Positions 44,281-52,266 of a stretch of 64,000 nt of DNA are shown piece after piece. The translations under genes were made by a program, and so were the position numbers. Source of the DNA: Mesorhizobium metallidurans STM 2683 (GTDB lineage: Bacteria; Pseudomonadota; Alphaproteobacteria; Rhizobiales; Rhizobiaceae); the NCBI RefSeq assembly GCF_000350085.1, contig NZ_CAUM01000150.1, forward strand, positions 62,001-126,000, written 5' to 3'. Positions within the stretch are counted from its first letter, which is position 1. Every line of letters starts with the position of its first letter. The notes below the pieces were generated by a model. The model did not search any database. It was not told where the DNA came from and saw only the letters and a list, made by a program, of their open reading frames with translations.

Positions 44281-44622
44281 GTCGCCGCCCCGCACCTGTG
44301 GATTTATTTCACTCAAGGTGAACATATTCGTTGCCGATACAATAGCGCAACCGCTGCAACAACCCCTGCGTGATGGATTGCCCGGTTTTCCCGCTGTTGG
44401 GCCGTGGCCGCTTTTCCCCGAAAGTTGCGATCGCGCAACGCTGTTTCGACGCAAGGCCTGTTGACAGCACGGGAGCGCCAATTACTGTCCCTGTCAGTGA
44501 AATTTGTTTCGTAAGAGCAATTCCAGGAAAAGTGTGAAACGGTTTTCCTGGGAAAAGCTCGTAGCGCTTTCCCTTGGGAATTGCGTCAAGACAAAAGTCG
44601 AAATCAGAACGGGAGGTCCGCA
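44281..44622. promoter_or_regulatory. Divergent control region of the XRE-cupin gene and tmm
   Basis: This 342-bp stretch holds no gene. It contains TTCAC-TCAAG-GTGAA (44308-44322) near the regulator start and GTGAAATTTGTTTCG (44497-44511), which resembles sites at 39392 and 25984. A palindromic repeat lies at 44517-44590, next to the tmm ribosome site GGGAGG (44611-44616). Confidence 0.5.
44517..44590. repeat. Dispersed palindromic repeat in the tmm leader
   Basis: GCAATTCC (44517-44524) and GGAATTGC (44577-44584) flank an inner core with CAGGAAAA/TTTTCCTG and GAAAAGC/GCTTTCC stems. It shares its ends and core with the shorter copy at 19269-19311. It ends about 32 bp before the tmm ATG and may form an mRNA leader structure. 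Confidence 0.6.
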
Positions 44623-45981
44623 ATGAAAAGTCGTGTTGCCGTCATCGGAGCCGGACCGTCCGGTCTGGCGCAGCTCAGGGCCTTCAAATCTGCGGCCGAC
44701 AAGGGCGCCGATATTCCCGAAGTGGTCTGCTTCGAAAAGCAGTCCGACTGGGGCGGGTTGTGGAACTACACCTGGCGCACCGGTCTCGACGAACATGGCG
44801 ACCCCGTGCACGGCTCGATGTACCGCTACCTCTGGTCGAACGGGCCGAAGGAATGCCTGGAATTCGCCGACTACACGTTCGAGGAGCATTTCGGCCGGCC
44901 GATCGGCTCGTACCCGCCGCGTGCCGTGCTGTGGGACTACATCAAGGGCCGCGTCGAGAAGTCAGGCGTGCGCAAATGGGTGCTCTTCAACAGCCCGGTG
45001 CGCATGGTCACTTTCTCGGATGAGACGAAGAAGTTCACCGTCACCGCGCACGACCGCGCCAACGACGTCACCTATTCCGAGGAATTCGACAATGTCGTCG
45101 TCGCCTCCGGGCATTTCTCGGTGCCCAACGTTCCCTATTTCGAAGGCTTCTCGACCTTCAACGGCCGCATCCTGCACAGCCATGATTTCCGCGACGCCAT
45201 GGAATTCAAGGGCAAGGACATATTGATCATCGGCCGCTCCTATTCGGCCGAGGACATCGGCTCGCAATGCTACAAATACGGCGCCAAATCCATCACCTCC
45301 AGCTACCGCTCCAAGCCGATGGGCTTCAAATGGCCGGAGAATTGGAAGGAAGTGCCGCTGCTGCAGAAGGTCGTCGGCAAGACCGCGCATTTCAAGGACG
45401 GCACCACCAGGGATGTCGACGCCATCATCCTGTGCACGGGCTACCTCCATTCCTTCCCGTTCCTCACCGACGATTTGAAGCTCAAGACCGCCAACCGCAT
45501 GTGGCCGGACGGCATCTACGAAGGCGTCGTCTGGGAGAAGAACCCGCAGCTGTCCTATATCGGCATGCAGGACCAGTTCTACACCTTCAACATGTTCGAT
45601 GCGCAGGCCTGGTTCGCCCGCGACGTCATCATGGGCCGCATCAAGCTGCCTTCGGCAGAGGCGATGGCGGCGCATGGCGCGAAATGGCGGGCGCGCGAGG
45701 AGACGCTGGAAGACGCCGAGCAGATGATCTGGTTCCAGGGCGACTACACCAAGGGATTGATGGACCAGACCGATTATCCCGGCTTCGATGTCGAGGCAGT
45801 CAACCAGACCTTCATGGAGTGGGAGCATCACAAGGTGGAGGACATTATGAGCTTCCGCGATCACGCCTATCGCTCGCTGATGACCGGCACGATGGCGCCG
45901 CTGCACCATACTCCCTGGCTGCAGGCGATGGATGATTCGATGGAGAGCTATCTCGAAGTGAAGGGGGTTGCGGCGGAGTAG
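44623..45981 (+). CDS. tmm: Trimethylamine monooxygenase (bacterial flavin monooxygenase)
   Basis: A 452-residue flavoprotein that oxidises trimethylamine to its N-oxide with NADPH and O2 (EC 1.14.13.148). FAD motif GAGPSG is at 9-14. The FMO signature FxGxxxHxxxF occurs as F179-G181-H185-F189. The NADPH motif IIGRSYSAEDI contains Tyr207, the position I recall as catalytically mobile in the Roseovarius enzyme. The ATG at 44623 follows GGGAGG; an upstream in-frame ATG (44581) lies in the repeat. Next to it, convergent, is the TMAO importer, so the cell can use external TMAO or make it from TMA. Confidence 0.93.
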   Translation: MKSRVAVIGAGPSGLAQLRAFKSAADKGADIPEVVCFEKQSDWGGLWNYTWRTGLDEHGDPVHGSMYRYLWSNGPKECLEFADYTFEEHFGRPIGSYPPRAVLWDYIKGRVEKSGVRKWVLFNSPVRMVTFSDETKKFTVTAHDRANDVTYSEEFDNVVVASGHFSVPNVPYFEGFSTFNGRILHSHDFRDAMEFKGKDILIIGRSYSAEDIGSQCYKYGAKSITSSYRSKPMGFKWPENWKEVPLLQKVVGKTAHFKDGTTRDVDAIILCTGYLHSFPFLTDDLKLKTANRMWPDGIYEGVVWEKNPQLSYIGMQDQFYTFNMFDAQAWFARDVIMGRIKLPSAEAMAAHGAKWRAREETLEDAEQMIWFQGDYTKGLMDQTDYPGFDVEAVNQTFMEWEHHKVEDIMSFRDHAYRSLMTGTMAPLHHTPWLQAMDDSMESYLEVKGVAAE

Positions 45982-45996
45982 CCGTCGCGCTTCCAG

Positions 45997-47976
45997 CTAC
46001 CCCAGCCTTGCCCGTGCCTTCGCCGTCCAGGCGTTGAACAGCCGGTCGGCGACGATGCCGATGAACGCGATGGCGAGGCCCGCGACGATGCCGCGGCCGG
46101 AATCGGCCTTGGACAGCGCGATGAACACCTCCTGGCCGAGATCGCGGGTGCCGACCATGGCGCAGATGATGATCATCGCCAGCGCCATCAGGATCGTCTG
46201 GTTGACGCCGAGCATGATCTCAGGCAGCGCCAGCGGCAATTGCACGCGAAAGAAAGTTTGGCGCGGAGTGCAGCCCGAGACCTTGGCTGCCTCGATCAGC
46301 GCCGGCGGCACCTGCCGGATGCCGAGATTGGTGTAGCGGATGGCCGGCACCACGGCGAACGCGACAGTGGCGATCATCGCGGTGACGTCGCCGACCCTGA
46401 ACAGCATCACCACCGGAATGATGAAGCAGAAGGACGGCAGCACCTGCAGCGTGTCGATGATGGGCGTCACGATCTTCTCGAAGCGGTCGCTGCGCGCCGC
46501 CATCAGCCCGACGGGAATGCCGATCAGGCAAGCGATGAAGGCCGAAATGCCGCAGAGATAGACCGTCGCCATGGTCTTTTCCCAAAGGCCGGTAACGGCG
46601 CAGAAGGCGGTCAGCGCGGCGACGAGAGCAGCGAGGCGCAGGCCTGAAAGCTGGTAGCCGGCAAGGCCGAGCAGGAATACTGCCCCCAGCCATGGAAAGC
46701 CTTCGCAGAAGGCGCGCACCGGGTTCAGCACATTGAGGATGAGCGCCACTCGGAAGGCTTCGATCGTGTCGAAGAAATTGAGCGTGATCCAGTTCACCGC
46801 TGCCTTCCAAAGCGGCGCGGTGGTGAGGGTCATCGCCTTCGGCAGCGCCGCGAAGGCCGGCACGAACAGGCCAAGCAGCGTGGTGATGGCGAGGATGGCG
46901 ATTGCCAGCGTCAGGTTGGGGTAGCGCCGCCAGAAGCTCGGGCTCACCTCCTGATAGACATGGCCCTGCGCGTGGTTGCGCGCGATGGCCTGGCTCAGCC
47001 GGTCGAGCGCGATGGCCAGCGCGACGATGGCCAGGCCGGCCTCCATCGCCTCGCCGACCTTCAGCGCCCTGAGCGCCAGCAGCACGTCGTAGCCGAGGCC
47101 GCCGGCGCCGATCATCGAGGCGATGATCACCATGTTCAGCGCCAGCATGATGACCTGGTTGACGCCGACCATCAGCGTCGGCCGCGCCGAGGGCAACAGC
47201 ACCTTCCACAGTTTCTGCCGCGCCGTGCAGCCGGCCATCTCGCTGAAATCGTCGATTTCGGACGGCACCCTGGACAGGCCGAGCATCGTCGCCCGCACCA
47301 TCGGCGGCGTCGCGAAAATCGCCGTCGCGATCATCGCCGAGACCGGGCTGTTACCGAACAGAAGCAGCATCGGGATCAGGTAGGCGAAGGTCGGGATCGT
47401 CTGCATCAGGTCGAGGGCAGGGGAGACGATGAGCCTCTCGGCCCATGGCTTGCGCCATGCCCAGATGCCGACGAACAGGCCGGTGACGATGCAGAACGGC
47501 ACCGCGATCGAGATCAGCCCGAGCGTCAGCATGGCGCTGGTCCATTGGCCGAACAGCGCGATGTAGAGGAAGCAGCCGCCGACCAGCGCGCCGAGTTTTC
47601 GGCCGCCGGCTGCATTACCTGCGAGGAAGGCAGCAGCGCAAATCCCGACCCAGGACAGGCGGGGCAGGGTGAAGGCGTCGGCGCCGTGGCCGATCTTGAA
47701 ATTCTTGGCCAGAAGATTGAGCGCGAAATCGAGCGGCACGCCGAGCACGGCGGTGATCGAACGGGTCAGCCAGGAGAAGTTCGACTTTATCCAGCGCATC
47801 AGCGCGCTGACCCAGTCGGCAACCGGGACGACCGCCTCGGCCGGATAGTTGACGGCCCATGCCATGCTATCCCGCAACAGGAAGACGACCAGCACGGCGG
47901 CAAGCGCCAAGGCCCAGATCGCCAGCCAGCGTTGAACCGGCGGCCTGGATGCGCTGGCGCTTGCGGTCACCGTCAT
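45997..47976 (-). CDS. tmoW: TMAO/betaine ABC transporter permease with two fused permease domains
   Basis: A 659-residue membrane protein with two binding-protein-dependent transport domains in tandem. The first spans roughly residues 90-340 and the second 420-650; both carry the coupling segment, as in EVAGCTARQKLWKVLLPSAR-like and KVSGCTPRQTFFRVQLPLAL stretches. Most ProW proteins are single-domain; the fused form is what the TMAO transporter TmoW has. It overlaps the ATPase stop by 4 bp. Confidence 0.87.
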   Translation of the reverse strand: MTVTASASASRPPVQRWLAIWALALAAVLVVFLLRDSMAWAVNYPAEAVVPVADWVSALMRWIKSNFSWLTRSITAVLGVPLDFALNLLAKNFKIGHGADAFTLPRLSWVGICAAAFLAGNAAGGRKLGALVGGCFLYIALFGQWTSAMLTLGLISIAVPFCIVTGLFVGIWAWRKPWAERLIVSPALDLMQTIPTFAYLIPMLLLFGNSPVSAMIATAIFATPPMVRATMLGLSRVPSEIDDFSEMAGCTARQKLWKVLLPSARPTLMVGVNQVIMLALNMVIIASMIGAGGLGYDVLLALRALKVGEAMEAGLAIVALAIALDRLSQAIARNHAQGHVYQEVSPSFWRRYPNLTLAIAILAITTLLGLFVPAFAALPKAMTLTTAPLWKAAVNWITLNFFDTIEAFRVALILNVLNPVRAFCEGFPWLGAVFLLGLAGYQLSGLRLAALVAALTAFCAVTGLWEKTMATVYLCGISAFIACLIGIPVGLMAARSDRFEKIVTPIIDTLQVLPSFCFIIPVVMLFRVGDVTAMIATVAFAVVPAIRYTNLGIRQVPPALIEAAKVSGCTPRQTFFRVQLPLALPEIMLGVNQTILMALAMIIICAMVGTRDLGQEVFIALSKADSGRGIVAGLAIAFIGIVADRLFNAWTAKARARLG

Positions 47977-49076
47977 GCGCCGGCTCTCGGGCGCTCTATG
48001 CCGGCCAGAAGATCGATTACCGCTTGCGGCGTCACTTCGCCGATCGGCTTGCCGGTGCCGTTGACCACGGCGAACGGCTTGCCGGCGGCAACGATATCAG
48101 CCGAGAAGCTCGATATTCTGGCGTCCGGCGCCACCGTGCCGCCATGCTCTGAGCCATCGCAGGCGCGCATCAGGCTCCTTGCCGAGATCACCTTGGCGCG
48201 GTGGACATCGCGGGTGAATTCGGCGACATAGTCGGTCGCCGGATTGACCACCAGCTCCTCCGGCGTGCCGATCTGGATGACCTCGCCGTCCTTCATGATG
48301 GCGATGCGGTCGGCCAGCCGGATGGCCTCGTCGAAATCGTGGGTGATGAAGACGATGGTCTTGTGCAGCATGGTCTGCAGCCGCATCAGCTCATCCTGCA
48401 TCTCGCGGCGGATCAGCGGATCGAGCGCCGAGAACGGCTCGTCGAGGAACCAGACTTCCGGCTTGGTGGCGAGGCTGCGGGCGATGCCGACGCGCTGCTG
48501 CTGGCCGCCGGACAGTTCGCGCGGATAGAAATGCTCGCGGCCGCCTAAGCCCACAAGTTCGATCACTTCGCGCGCGCGCGCCTCGCGCGTCGGCCGGTCC
48601 TGCCCCTGGATGCCGAGCGGAAAGGCGATGTTCTCCAGCACGTTGAGATGCGGCAGCAGGGCAAAATTCTGGAACACCATGCCCATGCGATGGCGTCTGA
48701 GTTCGATCAGCGCGGCATCGGATATCTTGAGCAGATCCTTGCCCTCGAACTCGACCTTGCCATGCGTCGGCTCGACCAGCCGCGACATGCAGCGCACCAG
48801 CGTCGACTTGCCCGATCCCGAAAGCCCCATGATGATAAAGATCTCACCTTGGCGGATTTCGAGGTCGACGGCGCGCACCGCGCCGACCAGTCCGGCCGCA
48901 GCGACCTCCGCCATGCTGGCCTTGCCGTCGCGCTGGCGGATGAAATGCGCCGCGTTCGATCCGAACAGCTTCCAGACATTGCGGCAGGCGAGTTTTATCG
49001 GCCCCTTCGGCGTGCCCGCCACCTTTGACCCCTGTTCAGCCTTGTCCGTCATCCAATCGTCCTTCTGGAACATCAA
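47973..49076 (-). CDS. tmoV: TMAO/betaine ABC transporter ATP-binding protein
   Basis: A 367-residue ProV-type ATPase with Walker A GLSGSGKST, signature LSGGQQQRV, Walker B VWFLDEPFSALD and a C-terminal regulatory part like a reduced CBS region (FAVVNGTGKPIGEVTPQAVI). An N-terminal extension of about 60 residues precedes the nucleotide fold (KLFGSNAAHFIRQRDGKAS), as in glycine-betaine/proline systems. It lies between the binding protein (52-bp gap) and the permease. Confidence 0.88.
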   Translation of the reverse strand: MMFQKDDWMTDKAEQGSKVAGTPKGPIKLACRNVWKLFGSNAAHFIRQRDGKASMAEVAAAGLVGAVRAVDLEIRQGEIFIIMGLSGSGKSTLVRCMSRLVEPTHGKVEFEGKDLLKISDAALIELRRHRMGMVFQNFALLPHLNVLENIAFPLGIQGQDRPTREARAREVIELVGLGGREHFYPRELSGGQQQRVGIARSLATKPEVWFLDEPFSALDPLIRREMQDELMRLQTMLHKTIVFITHDFDEAIRLADRIAIMKDGEVIQIGTPEELVVNPATDYVAEFTRDVHRAKVISARSLMRACDGSEHGGTVAPDARISSFSADIVAAGKPFAVVNGTGKPIGEVTPQAVIDLLAGIERPRAGA

Positions 49077-49128
49077 GAATTGAGGCCCGGCTGGTCAACA
49101 GCCGGGTCTCACCTCTCCAGTCGAACGA

Positions 49129-50103
49129 TCACTGCGCCCAGGCTTTCCAATCGGCCTCGTGGGCGGCTATCCAGGCAGCGGCAACCTCCTCCGGCGTCTT
49201 GCCGCCGAGATCGATGTCGCCACTCATCTTGTTAAGCTCGTCGGTGTCGACCGTGTAGGCCTTCGCCACCTTGTAGGCGACCGGCCATTTGTCCTTCATG
49301 CCGGCCCAGGAATATTTCCATATCTCGCCATGCGGCTTGCCGCAGTCGTATTTGGCGTCGGGGTTCGTGCCCCATTTCGGGTCGCTGTAGCATTCCGGCG
49401 TATATTCGGGGAATTCGATCCATTCGCCCTTGTATTTGGCTGGCGCCCAGTGTGGCGAATAGACCCAAAGCATGATCGGCGCCTTGCGCTGATAGGCGGA
49501 ATCGAGTTCCGCGAACATCGCCGCGTCGGTGCCGGCATGGATGACGGTGAAGGGCAGTTTCAGCGCCTCGACGCGTTCGTCGTCGAAGCCTTCCCAGGTT
49601 ACTGGGCCGCCGAGATAACGGCCCTTCGGCGCCGTCTCGGCCGTCGAGAACGCTTCAGCGCATTTGGGATCCTTCAGCGCTTCCCAATTGGGCAGTCCGG
49701 GGCATTTCTCCTTCATATATTCGGGAAACCACCATTCTTCCTTGGCCTTGGGCCCAAGTTTGCCGAGCCGTTCGGTCTGCCCGGTCGCATCGGAGGCCTT
49801 CATGGCTTCGCCGGCGGTCGTGTCCCAGAACTCCATGCCGACATCGAGGTCGCCATTGGTGAGGCCGGTGGTCAGGCTGGAGAGATAGTCGGCGGTCGGG
49901 TACTCGACCGTGTAGCCGAGCTTTTCAAGGATGCCGCCGAGGATCTTGGCGTTCAGATTGACGCTGGTCCAGTCGAACAACGCGATCTTGATCGGGTCGT
50001 TGGATTCTGGTGCGGCCGCTTGCGCCGCCGGCGTCAGTGTGCTTGCCGCGGCAAGCACGAAGGCTCCCATTGATGCTTTGGAAATCATGCTCCGAAGTGA
50101 CAT
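49129..50103 (-). CDS. tmoX: TMAO/betaine substrate-binding protein
   Basis: A 324-residue periplasmic protein of the OpuAC/ProX family. A Sec signal peptide ends near STLTPAAQAAAPE. The mature part is rich in tryptophan and tyrosine (KEEWWFPEYMK, VYSPHWAPAKYKGEW, WKYSWAGMKDKW), which build the aromatic cage for a quaternary or tertiary amine. The ATG at 50103 follows AGGAG. TMAO is the best guess for the ligand because tmm and tdm are adjacent; glycine betaine or choline is the alternative. Confidence 0.85.
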   Translation of the reverse strand: MSLRSMISKASMGAFVLAAASTLTPAAQAAAPESNDPIKIALFDWTSVNLNAKILGGILEKLGYTVEYPTADYLSSLTTGLTNGDLDVGMEFWDTTAGEAMKASDATGQTERLGKLGPKAKEEWWFPEYMKEKCPGLPNWEALKDPKCAEAFSTAETAPKGRYLGGPVTWEGFDDERVEALKLPFTVIHAGTDAAMFAELDSAYQRKAPIMLWVYSPHWAPAKYKGEWIEFPEYTPECYSDPKWGTNPDAKYDCGKPHGEIWKYSWAGMKDKWPVAYKVAKAYTVDTDELNKMSGDIDLGGKTPEEVAAAWIAAHEADWKAWAQ

Positions 50104-50476
50104 GCTTGTTCTCCTGTCAAGCTCTGGTGAAGATTCGTTCCCTTTTCGCGTCTTTTTCTGATTGTGTTGGAAAAGCTGGTCGCTGCGCAAGGCCTTGACG
50201 CCACAATGCTATCGCCGCCGATGCCGGCGCGGAAGGGTGACGCCAAATCTGATCAGGATGTCGTGCGGGGACGGGCCGCGTCATGGCATCAGGTGGGGTG
50301 CTGCGTAAGCAGTCGTCCGCGGATCGATCGTTGGTCGTGCGGTGCTCCGAAACCTGCGAGCCATCAAGGTCCCATGATCTCGGCTGCCGGTCGGACAATC
50401 GCCGGCTGGCCGAGGCCTTTCATGAGATGAAATTATATATACCAACGTTCATGTCACGCAACGCATATTGCTATCA

Positions 50477-50526
50477 GAGCATCGGACCGAAAAGTGTGAA
50501 GCGGTTTTTCGGATAATCCGACGCTC
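50477..50526. repeat. Dispersed rhizobial palindrome upstream of tmoX
   Basis: GAGCATCGGA (50477-50486) pairs with TCCGACGCTC (50517-50526) with one mismatch, around CCGAAAAGTGTGAAGCGG, a form common in Rhizobiales. It lies in the 473-bp non-coding stretch 50104-50576. That stretch also holds an AT-rich promoter-like segment with GATGAAATTATATA near 50428 and shows no gene. Confidence 0.7.
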
Positions 50527-50576
50527 CAGCAAGGAACATCGTGCAATTCGAACGGGATGCTGCCGTTCGGCCATCC

Positions 50577-51362
50577 TCACGACATGATCAGTCCGCCATC
50601 GACATTGATGGTCTGGCCGGTGATGTAGGCCGCGTCGTCGCTGGCCAGGAAGCTAACCAGGCCGGAAACGTCTTCGCCGCTGCCGGCGCGGCCCATCGGG
50701 ATGTTCTCGACCCATTCGGCCATCAGTTCGCCGGGCTTGTAGTCGCCCATCAGCTTGCCCCAGGCGGCGTCGTTGTAGGCCCACATGTCGGTGTCGATGA
50801 TGCCGGGGCAAATCGCGTTGACGGTGATCTTCTCCTTGGCCACTTCCTTGGCGAGGCTCTGGGTGATGCCGACGACGCCGAATTTCGACGCTGCGTAGTG
50901 CGGCGTATAGATGAAACCCTGCCGCGCCTGGCCGGAAGCGGTGTTGATCAGGCGTCCGCCCCCGCCATGCTTGCGCATGCGCGCGATTGCCTCCTGGCAG
51001 CACAGGAACACGCCCTTGGTGTTGACCGCCATCACCTTGTCCCATTCGGCCTCGGTCATCGCCTCGATCCTGGCGATGGTGATGACGCCGGCATTCTGCA
51101 CCGAGATGTCGACGCGGCCGAACTGCTGCTCGGCGAGATCGTAGAGCGCGGCGACCTCCTCCTTCCTGGTCACGTCCATCCGCAGCGACGCCACCTTGGC
51201 GCCTTCCGCCTTCAGGCCGGCGGCGACCTCATCGACACGCGGGTCGATGGCACTGACGACGACGGCGGCACCCTCCGCAGCGAAGCGCCTGGCCATGGCG
51301 GCGCCGATGCCGCCGCTGGCGCCCGTGATGACCGCCGTCTTCCCTTGAAACCGCTTCTGCAC
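50577..51362 (-). CDS. Short-chain dehydrogenase/reductase
   Basis: A 261-residue classical SDR. It shows the cofactor motif TGASGGIG near the N-terminus, NAG in the fourth strand and the catalytic Y-A-A-S-K (HYAASKFG). The GTG start at 51362 lies 12 bp after the second SDR gene and has an AGGA site. It ends the leftward sugar-ABC operon, so it probably oxidises the imported polyol or an intermediate. Substrate and NAD/NADP preference are not evident. Confidence 0.87.
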   Translation of the reverse strand: MQKRFQGKTAVITGASGGIGAAMARRFAAEGAAVVVSAIDPRVDEVAAGLKAEGAKVASLRMDVTRKEEVAALYDLAEQQFGRVDISVQNAGVITIARIEAMTEAEWDKVMAVNTKGVFLCCQEAIARMRKHGGGGRLINTASGQARQGFIYTPHYAASKFGVVGITQSLAKEVAKEKITVNAICPGIIDTDMWAYNDAAWGKLMGDYKPGELMAEWVENIPMGRAGSGEDVSGLVSFLASDDAAYITGQTINVDGGLIMS

Positions 51363-51374
51363 TTTCCTGTTCTC

Positions 51375-52139
51375 CTACCAGCAGACAAAGCCGCCATCGA
51401 CGATCAGGTCGATGCCGGTGACGAAACTCGAAGCACGGCTGGCCAGGAACACGGTCGGGCCGACCATCTCCTCCGGCGTCGCCATGCGTCCCATCGGCGT
51501 GTCGCGCTCGAAGATCTTGATCTGCTCGGCAACCTCCGGCCGCCTGTTCATCGGCGTCAGCGTGTAGCCTGGGCTGACCACGTTGACGCGCAGGCCGCGA
51601 TCGGCCCATTCCATGGCGAGGCTCTTCGACATGTGGATGACGGCCGCCTTCGACGAATTGTAATGCGCCTGGGTCAGGCCGCGATTGACGATCGAGCCTG
51701 ACATAGAGGCGATGTTGATGATCGAGCCCTTGCGCCGTTTGAGCATGGTTCGCGCCTCGGCCTGGCAGGACAGGAACACGCCGCCGACATTGACGTCGTA
51801 GAGCTTCCGCCACTTTTCATGCGACAGCGTCTCGGCCGGCTCAGCTCCGGCGATCCCGGCATTGTTGACGGCGATGCTCAGCGCGCCGAGTTCCTTTTCC
51901 GTGCGCTCGACCGCCGCCGCCAGATCGTTTTCGGAAGTCACCGTCCCGGTCAGCACCAGCGCCTTGCGGCCAAGCGCCGTGATCTTCTGCGCCGTCTCTT
52001 CCAGTCCGCCTTTGGAGGCGTGGCCGAAGCAGGCGATGTCGGCGCCGGCTTCGGCAAGCCCGATGGCGATCGCCTGGCCGATGCCGCTGCCGGCGCCGGT
52101 TACCAGCGCCACCTCTTCATGAAGATCGAATAATGTCAT
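51375..52139 (-). CDS. Short-chain dehydrogenase/reductase
   Basis: A 254-residue classical SDR with TGAGSGIG, NNAG and catalytic YNSSK. The C-terminus has FVTGIDLIVDGGFVCW, as usual in the family. It is in the same operon as the other SDR but clearly a different subgroup, suggesting two successive oxidations or two alternative substrates. A short hairpin at 52183-52201 separates it from the ABC genes. Confidence 0.87.
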   Translation of the reverse strand: MTLFDLHEEVALVTGAGSGIGQAIAIGLAEAGADIACFGHASKGGLEETAQKITALGRKALVLTGTVTSENDLAAAVERTEKELGALSIAVNNAGIAGAEPAETLSHEKWRKLYDVNVGGVFLSCQAEARTMLKRRKGSIINIASMSGSIVNRGLTQAHYNSSKAAVIHMSKSLAMEWADRGLRVNVVSPGYTLTPMNRRPEVAEQIKIFERDTPMGRMATPEEMVGPTVFLASRASSFVTGIDLIVDGGFVCW

Positions 52140-52182
52140 CGTCGGTTCCTCTGCTCCAACCGCCGTCCTCTGAAATGAAGGA

Positions 52183-52201
52183 GCGCCAGTTCTGCTGGCG
52201 C
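52183..52201 (-). other. Short hairpin between the sugar-ABC ATPase and SDR genes
   Basis: GCGCCAG pairs with CTGGCGC around five bases. There is no T-run, so it is not a strong terminator. It could limit read-through from the ABC genes into the two SDR genes. Confidence 0.3.
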
Positions 52202-52266
52202 CCCGCGCGGTCCGGTGCCTGGGAGGGTATCACCTGCTGCGCTTTGTTCCGATTCCTTGCCGTACC

